From the NCBI GenBank assembly GCA_000444245.1, contig ATSW01007199.1, positions 1 through 24,327 of the forward strand: a stretch of DNA of 24,327 nucleotides. Reading direction: 5' to 3'. The DNA comes from Botryllus schlosseri (taxonomy: Eukaryota; Chordata; Ascidiacea; Stolidobranchia; Styelidae). Within the stretch, counting starts at the first letter, position 1. Every line of letters starts with the position of its first letter. The notes beneath the pieces were generated by a model. The model had not been told where the DNA came from. It saw only the letters and a list, made by a program, of their open reading frames with translations, and made no database searches. Both the position numbers and the translations under genes were made by a program. Shown in pieces: positions 1 to 24,327 of the stretch.

Positions 1-1453
1 TGTAAAAGAATGATAACTCACTTTTTAGTTTAGCCAGGACTAATGACATCAACTGAACAAAGAATAGCGGGATGTATGGTGATTCTCACACCAGAAATGT
101 CGGATTTGTTAACCTCGCTGCTTATTAATTACTATTACATAACAAGCAATAGCATAGCTAAGCTCATCAGTGTCGTCATAACGAATTATCCACTCGCATT
201 ATTGCGCAGTGCGAATATAGCGCTCTGCCGTGTTCTGATCACCAATTGGCGCAACTAGCTTGCAGAAGGAGAATGACTATCATCCCTGCTTCGATTCTAG
301 TAGCTGTTATTTATATTTATACATTTCGGAACACAATTTTAATTAGTCATTGATATTTATGCTTGTCAGGCAGACGCAGTTTGAACGTTTCTGCCAGGCG
401 ATGAGTTTCTGAATCGTACTAATATTACGATTAAAGATTCAAATGTTCTGTACATGACAAAAACTCATGGATCATTAGATCTCAGTGATCGTATGTATAA
501 CTGAGATGTTCTTTAGCGCTATTTGTAACGGCGACTCGCAAGTCAAATATTCGTATTACGTGGATCATAGGTATATATTTGAGTGTTTTTTACTAGTAGA
601 AGCAGAATTTTACATTATGGCAGGATTTCCTGTCCATTTCGTCCTATTCTTCCATCAGTTCCATGATCGTACTTGATGCGGACACCAATCGTTATTCGCC
701 ATTCTCTACTCTTGAATTTGAATCAAGCGTCAGAAACCCACGTAATTTTATATTACGTTAGAATATGTACGAGGTAGAACGGAAATTGGCAGAGACGATT
801 AATCGTCAGCAATAAAGTTACATAATGGATATATTGTGACGTAAAAAGCAAATAACGTCACAATTATCACACTGGCGCCGTTCCATTTTCATATTAGCCC
901 TTGGGAATCGTAGCCAACTTCAAGTAGAATCGATGGCGCTGCGATGCTTACGTTAGAATTGACCCACATTCGAAATTGTGCCGACCACTTCACTAATCGC
1001 TATACATTACGCCTAGAGATCAGAAGTTGGCAACAGTCTTGAGCTGTTTGCGATTACTTTAACGTCGCTGTCAGAGTCTTCTAGTTATAGCCGAAGCGCT
1101 ATTACCGGACTAAACCGATTGGATGTCGCGGAGTATTTGTGCGAGCTTCTTTACCTTTCCGAATGCTGATTTGATCCAGTAGGTCATATCGTTCGATTAA
1201 CGTGACGTAAAACGTGGCCGCGAGTGTACCCTAGGCCTGGCTAGGATTGTTGTAAAGTCGTTGCGGTCTGACGTCACCGTGTATGAGATCAGGGAAGATT
1301 ACAGGGCGCATATTACGTGTATCGGGAGATCGTGCGGAGCTGCAGTTATAGAAAAAGAACGCCGAAATGATGATCGCCGAGTGTTATTTTCTGTAATGTG
1401 TCGTTGTGACTCATCGTACGCTTCTTTTTCGGTAGTAACAGTAGCCAGGATTG
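1..1453. other. Non-coding region, no gene supported
   Basis: Frames here are short and without recognisable protein character. Base composition is more GC- and CpG-rich between about 850 and 1450, which with the CRE-like sites could mark a promoter or the end of a neighbouring gene, but no exon can be defended. Confidence 0.5.
833..864. promoter_or_regulatory. Palindromic pair of CRE half-sites
   Basis: ATTGTGACGT (833-842) and ACGTCACAAT (855-864) are perfect 10-bp inverted repeats around a 12-base A-rich spacer. Each contains TGACGT, the CREB/ATF half-site. Further CRE-like words are TGACGTAA at 1203-1210 and a full TGACGTCA at 1269-1276. Whether they regulate this gene or one upstream is unknown. 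Confidence 0.35.
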
Positions 1454-1530
1454 TTCAAAACTTCAATATACAATTGAATAATATATTCATATTGAAATAT
1501 ACCCGAATATTTTCGGCTGACACTCATCAG
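1454..1530 (-). repeat. Structured dispersed repeat, copy 1
   Basis: Read on the minus strand this is a roughly 75-bp unit: a hairpin (CTGAT, loop, GTCAG; 1517-1530), a second hairpin CCGAA/TTCGG with loop AATA (1503-1516), then an AT-rich tail containing TTTCAATATGAATATATT and TGTATATTGAAG. Copy 2 at 3970-4044 is nearly identical in the opposite orientation. Flanks are unrelated, so the unit is dispersed rather than part of one larger duplication. Confidence 0.75.
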
Positions 1531-3969
1531 CAAATAGCAGAGAATTGGAAAGAACATTGTACATCAACAATCGTACCAATATATCGTTGGGTCGCTAACA
1601 GTTTATACTTGTTAGAAATACACGGGAAATACACAGGCCATGGACGTTCCGGATCGTAGGTTCCACCCTGCTGACTACGCTACGCGACTGATGAGTATTC
1701 CGCGTAGGAAGTTATTTTTGGCGCTGACAAGAACAACCTGTGAACTGCTACCGCGATTCCATCATAATTTGTTCACTATGTTTCGATTTCCCTAATGTGA
1801 AGCTCAAAGGGGACTCGTTACTCGAATCGGATTTCTTTGGCTTTAAGGGGAATTTTACAATCTGTTCGTTCAAAATTAGCTAGGGCAACCCAACCCCCAG
1901 ATCCGTGACTAAATCCATGTCAAAGTTAGCGAGATGTTGTCTGATGCCCACCAATGCGGTGGTTTGCTTTCATTTTCATTCAATTTTTTACTGGGTTAGG
2001 CTTTTCTTGTACATTTTGCTCCGAATTTCACGGCGATCGGCGTTAATTGCGAGTTGTTACAAAATTTATTCAACGAATCGATCGTCACAAGATTTCACGA
2101 GAGCAAACATACAGTACCGTGGCGTCTTCTGAGCTACGTCAAACACGAGAACTGTAATATTAGAGCGCCTTATGCCCTTATCACTCGCAAGGGCGTATTT
2201 CTTGATTTTATCACGCATAAACGCAAACAAAACTCCGTTAATAAAGTGCATACTTCAATGTCAGTCGTGTCTGATGTGGGAACGATAGTTTTGTCGATTT
2301 TTCTTCTGCAACTTGGACGTTAGTAACACAACACATTAACCCTACCAAAGTCTGATGATCATTTGAATTTTTTCGTCAAGAGATCCCCTATTCCGTCGGA
2401 TTTGAACCTATCCATATCGTCGATAGCAATTTCCGCATCGACAAATCGCAAATGATTCGCTCCTGCATATCGCACGGTCGATCAATAGCGCATTAGCAGT
2501 GGACGACCGATCGACCCGCCTGCTAGACAGATAGATAAATCTCGATCGCGCAGGCTCCCGCACTGTTTGAATATTCAGTCGTTACTGTCACGTGGCGTAT
2601 TCTTTCGTAATAATACAGCTATCAATCTCCGGACGTGGTGCGATCGCGCCGTAAATATCCAGGAAGATTGCCGGCAGATGCGGCCGCGGCCGGTATTATT
2701 GAGCGCGCGTTAGTTCCGTTCCAAATAGTTGTCGCGAGGTAAACAAGCCTTGAAATCGCGCTGGCGAAGTCCGTTTTCTCCTTTGCGATTTCCGATTTCG
2801 CCGGTAACTGTGCGGTTCGTGGCAAACTTGGACTTGTACATACTTCTAGTGGTGTAATTAGCGCGAAATGCCGGTAGTCTAATTCTATCATACTTTATGA
2901 ATGTTTCTACGGTCTTATCTTTATTCTAATCTAAGTTCTGGTTTTCCCAAAAATGTCACAGAAGAACTGTATTGATCGAAACGTGCCAAGCTTGGCGTGT
3001 AGGCCGTTCTCGGATGAACTCAGATTTGATATGAACTAAGCGCGATTTTTGTTGTATTACTTTTGCAATTTCTGTAATTCGAATCTAATTTGGAAAAAAA
3101 ACAAACTGTGTAGCTATAATTCTCATTCAAATCTAGTTGGGAGAAGCTCAAAATTTTCACTGGACATTTACAGGCTTATTTGCGGGGATGATTTTTCAAG
3201 TGCTGAAATCATACGCTCTTAGCCATCGAGGGCTAATTTACCAATTAGAATTATAGTTTCAATACTATTTCTCACTGTGAAAGGCTGTAAAACTCGATTG
3301 GTTGTAGCACAGCATACGAAACATTTACTACAGAGCTACGCACGTTAGCGCAAATGATATATATATGTGCGAAGTCGCGAGCAACTCGCAGCATTGTAAC
3401 GAAGTTTAATGATATAGGTATAGGTAAGGCATGTTTTTTCCCACTGAGGCTGTTGTGCGCTGTGTCGTATGTTCGACTATTATCCGTGCAAATTCGCGCA
3501 ATTCGACACCGAGACGCGAAGCCCCCGGCTTTGATCGTGGAGGCAGGAACGGGTTCAGAGTGGAAAAGCAGCGATAAATACGTGTGGAAATGCGTCGGTG
3601 GGCTTTGGTGTTGCAACGGCATTTACGGGTAAAGCGCGATATTCGGTCTTTAGCGCGCTTGCGTTGAGCCGAGTTCTTGTCAGCCGATAAGTGGACTGAT
3701 TACGTCGGCGTTGATTGGAGTTCTCGGTTTTGTAAAACGTTAGTCGATATGATAACTGCGTGTACTGCGAAAATACCGGGCGAAAGACAAGAACTAAAGC
3801 AACTTTTCGTATGGTGAAGGATATTCACCCTGCTCAAGTGTTCAAGCTAATTTCATCAGTCGACGGGATATCAACTATTATTTATCGAAGGAAATTCGTA
3901 TATTTTCGAATTTCGATATTGCTTACGGAAATGAATGTAATATAAATATAATGTTGCTGACGATTAGCC
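1531..3969. other. Non-coding region, CpG-rich islands
   Basis: No exon can be supported. The parts near 2470-2880 and 3360-3680 are CpG-rich (GCGGCCGCGGCCGG near 2677, and a CACGTG E-box at 2589-2594), unlike the AT-rich introns. A 5' non-coding exon or promoter of the BAHCC1-like gene is possible here, but no start codon joined to a phase-0 donor was found. Confidence 0.4.
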
Positions 3970-4044
3970 CTGACGAGCGTCAGCCGAAAATATTCGGGTT
4001 CATTTCAATATGAATATATTATTCACTTGTATATTGAAGTTCTG
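3970..4044 (+). repeat. Structured dispersed repeat, copy 2
   Basis: The hairpin CTGAC/GTCAG (3970-3983) is followed by CCGAA/TTCGG with loop AATA (3984-3997) and the AT-rich tail TTTCAATATGAATATATT up to TGTATATTGAAGTTC. It matches copy 1 in reverse complement with few differences; the last pair of the first stem is C-G here and U-G in copy 1. Not recognised as a named family. Confidence 0.75.
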
Positions 4045-4907
4045 TTCCTCGAAGAAGCTCTTCAAATATAGCGTTCCTATCCATCCGCCCTGTTCGGCGA
4101 TACGTGAATCTTTAGGTAGCGTGGGAATTGATATCTTACGGATTGCGTCCGAGAAGCGAATGAATTTTCGCGAGTATGTCGACTTGGCTTGGTAATTCAT
4201 TGCTGATTGTAATCATTACCTCTGCCCGCAAACCAAAAACCTTGTCGCTCACGATAAAACGGCGGTTACGGCCGTTATTGAACTGACGGCGGGATTTTTA
4301 ATAAGATTGATCTCAAGCGACCAGCCTTGTTTTTCGGCCTGTAAGGTCGAAGGCTCTAATTGCGCAGCGACGTCGTGAAATTGCCGACGGATTGACGGTG
4401 TTCTAACGTTTCGAATAGCTCATGTCAAGCGGGTGTAGTCATGAATTTGCGCACTCGGCTCGACGATTTGAACGCGTAAGCATTATGGCGCTTGGAAGAA
4501 TTTGTTCGTGATTGTCGCGGTATTGCGTTTATTTGGCCATGGTTTGTGGTGACGCTAATAATTTCCGCGAGACTATGATTGTTTGCGCATTTGATTTGAT
4601 CATTAGGATTTCGGATTGCATTGTTGAATATATTTAGGGCAGCGTGAATGGTCGCCATTTTACCTGTTCTCACGAATGAATTTGAATCGTGAATACACGC
4701 GAAGTTATCGTCACGCAATTTTCAGAGCTGTGGCGGCGCTGATGACAATCGCTTTTTACTTTTTGTTACATTATGGCTTTAATGTTGGATTGGTCTATTA
4801 GTGCAAATACAAGCTTATTAGGGAATGTTTGTCTCAGCTTTGGCGTGTTTTCAGCTGTCAATGTGTTTCAGGCATTTAGTGTTTGATTCTGCAATTGCTA
4901 TGATATG
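4045..4907. other. Non-coding region, nothing recognised
   Basis: Moderately CpG-rich until about 4740, then AT-rich up to the hAT element. Frames on both strands are open for up to about 97 codons but lack protein-like composition and splice context. Confidence 0.5.
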
Positions 4908-4915
4908 GTATATAT

Positions 4916-5693
4916 CAGTGGTCGGGAACCTACGGCTCGCGAGCCATATATGGCTCTTTTGGGTATAAGATATGGCTCTTGGACAAATTTTCAATTTTAA
5001 ACTTAATTTTATCGATATTGCAGCAACTTGTTAGTACATTTTCTTAACGGCCAGAATAATTATTCTCGTGGCAGCTTAAACATGTATTTGAGAGGTCAAG
5101 GCAGTTGCGTATCCAGGGATAAGCACTAGGACCCATTTACAAAATCCTCAAATTTAAGTTGCTGTAACGCCATCGTGCGCTGCGTAATTTTGGATTGCAC
5201 TATAGGCTATCTTAGTTGATCAAGAGAATATAGCAGACATGGGGACGCTCATATGACAATCTGAATCTAGTATCTAAATTACAAACAACGCTTCGCTATC
5301 CACATCCAAATTGATAAGTCTTTCTAGTACTGCGGTTAAAATGTAGGCGTGTAGTGCAACGTTTATGCTACCACCGAATTGATAAGTCGATCAATATTTA
5401 TTTTCGGAATCAGTGCTATAGTTAAATTAGATTTATATCAGTTATTATAAATTCCAAGCTATAACGATGAATTGCGCTATCACATGATGGTTATAGTAGC
5501 CTGCGAGTTTTTACAGAGAAAATATGGCGCCCACGACGAATCCCATGTAGTGAGTTCGCATTAGTACTACCATGACGTCATGGATTTTCAATGGTGACGC
5601 AACGATTGATTGGCAAGTATGGCTCTTTGGGAGTTAAAATGTAAAATATAGGGCTAACATGGCTCTTCAGACGAAAAAGGTTCCCGACCACTG
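4916..5693. mobile_element. Non-autonomous hAT-type DNA element, complete, with 8-bp target duplication
   Basis: The termini are 16-bp perfect inverted repeats: CAGTGGTCGGGAACCT on the left and its complement at 5678-5693. Both sides are flanked by GTATATAT (4908-4915 and 5694-5701), a perfect 8-bp target duplication as hAT transposases make. Subterminal copies of ATGGCTCTT occur at both ends, a usual hAT transposase-binding arrangement. No transposase frame is present, so it moved in trans. The intact duplication argues for recent insertion. It contains a perfect CRE (5573-5580) and a diverged internal repeat of AATTGATAAGTC. Confidence 0.92.
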
Positions 5694-5701
5694 GTATATA
5701 T

Positions 5702-6821
5702 TGTCACCAAGCCACCAGGCACAATATTCATATTTGGGGTTTCTTGTGCCATCTCAATTTCATTTTGCTTTAAGTTCGCTCATGCGAAAGTGGATACACG
5801 GCTTAGCAGTGTGGCTTGTCTGAGATAAGAAATTTCAGATTGGAACATATAAGAAATCACTCTGAATCATGTAAAGCCGTTGATTATTAGGCTCATATCT
5901 CAACTTTTCCTCAGAAATGTTATGTTTACTGACAACCCCCATATCACTTGAAGAGCATAAGGTTTTGTTATCTATCTGGCTAGCGCATTAAAGGTTATGA
6001 TATTATAAATACGCATGATTCAGTATTTTCAGTATCTGATTATTATCCACCACTTGAACATTATAAGTAGGCCTAACTTTCCAGTAGTTCATTCAAAGAT
6101 TGAAATCGAAGGGTGTAGATCTATGCATTTTGAAAAGGTTATCCAGACAGCATTTCATAGAATTGCACTCGGTGAAAGCACAGGACATATAGTTTTGAAC
6201 CTGAATAATTGAGAGTAATCTCATTATTTAATTAACTTACTTGATACCAGTACCTCAGAACACAAGAATGATATCAATTTAAAAAGTTATCACCCTAGTA
6301 ATGGCATTTGGTGTTGTATCTTTGCTGCTTATTGTTATCATACCAGTGATGTGAAATGTAAATATTTGAATGTACAATCTGTAAATCAAAAATTACTTGT
6401 CATTGGCACCAAGTCACTGTGTAAGAACAATTGTAATTTGCAATGAATGTAATCTCTATACATTGTCTTATAGTCAAATTTGATATCCTGCTATGATAAT
6501 CTAAGGGGTTTTGTTGCGATGTCGCACTGTAGTGGTAGATAATGAGGATTGGGATTTGAGTCATCATGACAGAATAACATAATTATAGGGTATCACTGTT
6601 TGTACATTCAGCAGCAGATTAATAAGAATATCAAAAGAAATCCTAGAGTGAGGTTTTTGTTATATCTTGAATCTTGCATCTAACTTCAAACCAGCTAGTT
6701 TCTAAAAGCATAATTCTTGCTGACGGAAACTCATTTGGTGATATTTCTATAGATTTGAACGCTATAGTCCCATTCCCATATATTGGGCTCGGTTCTAACA
6801 CAAATCTCAATCACTTTCCAG
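5702..6821. other. AT-rich intron (or 5' flank) before first traced exon
   Basis: Nothing recognised. It ends in the acceptor at 6820-6821, so at least its right part is intronic. Confidence 0.6.
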
Positions 6822-24104
<17,283 letters not shown>

Positions 24105-24327
24105 AGTTGATCTTATATGAAAGCTACTGCCGCACTGATTCCGAAAATATACATTAAAATTTCATCAGGGAATTGGAACCATCCCGAAATACCGTCAAAG
24201 TCTGAAAATCTGGATTGTTCTGAACAATCGCAGCGACACAGCACAAGGACCATAACAATGACCTTTGCGTGGTTTTAACGAACATTTTCGGAATCAGTGC
24301 GACGGTAGCTTTCAAATAAGATCGACT
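24105..24327. repeat. Inverted-repeat element cut by the window end
   Basis: The left arm 24105-24148 (GATCTTATATGAAAGCTAC, then GCACTGATTCCGAAAAT) and the right arm 24284-24327 are reverse complements with four mismatches in 44 bases. The right arm ends exactly at the window edge, so the true terminus is unseen. The 17-base word ATTTTCGGAATCAGTGC at 24284-24300 is identical to 5400-5416 inside the hAT element, hinting at a shared source. Probably a foldback MITE in the intron that splits the BAH domain. Confidence 0.7.

Noticed and set aside
1517-1530. CTGATGAG followed by GAAA (minus strand), resembling a hammerhead ribozyme core; CTGACGAG and GAAA in the copy at 3970
   Set aside because: The bases between the two core parts cannot form stem II beyond one pair, and the CTGAY/GTCAG bases pair as a simple hairpin instead.
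1261-1659. 132-codon open frame
   Set aside because: It runs through the dispersed repeat copy 1, its translation has no family features, and no splice or start context supports it.
2395-2425. GGATTTGAACC, the complement of a tRNA B-box, on the minus strand
   Set aside because: The flanking bases do not form a T-stem, and no A-box or acceptor stem is found at the right distance.
3272-3632. Overlapping open frames of 92 and 116 codons on opposite strands
   Set aside because: Both arise in a CpG-rich stretch poor in stops; neither shows a recognisable protein and each would exclude the other.

Overview
The window is eukaryotic: one multi-exon gene on the + strand runs off the right edge. Coding blocks are joined by GT-AG introns whose phases agree at every junction but one. 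The gene is an invertebrate homologue of the vertebrate pair BAHCC1/TNRC18, large nuclear chromatin proteins that end in a Tudor-like module and a BAH domain. Introns of 59, 60 and 69 bases, about 60% AT, frequent TAGGCCTA-type words and small hAT-type DNA elements suggest an invertebrate deuterostome, most likely a tunicate. That placement is an inference.

Layout. 1-6821 has no exon I can support. It holds two copies of a short structured repeat (about 1454-1530 and 3970-4044), three CRE-like TGACGT sites, and a complete 778-bp non-autonomous hAT element at 4916-5693 with an 8-bp target duplication. The coding exons I can follow run from 6822 to 23894, 23 or 24 of them, about 1,320 codons. 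They encode a low-complexity N-terminal half, a basic coiled coil (17509-17671), Lys/Arg-rich linkers, a Tudor-like module (20589-21985), a Ser/Lys-rich linker, and the first two-thirds of the BAH domain (23560-23894). The start codon and the last part of the BAH domain are not seen.

The introns carry a 268-bp hAT-type MITE (13797-14064), one end of another hAT element (about 14366-14435), a palindrome with 99-bp arms (16901-17137), a fragment related to the 4916-5693 element (from 21282), degenerate TTAGGG-like stretches, and a 45-bp inverted repeat that reaches the window end.

No new multi-gene system is visible. The items most worth a second look are the repeat whose stem-loop is kept by a paired base change, the large intronic palindrome, the unresolved splicing around 17672-18408, and the conserved histone-reader residues in the BAH exon.
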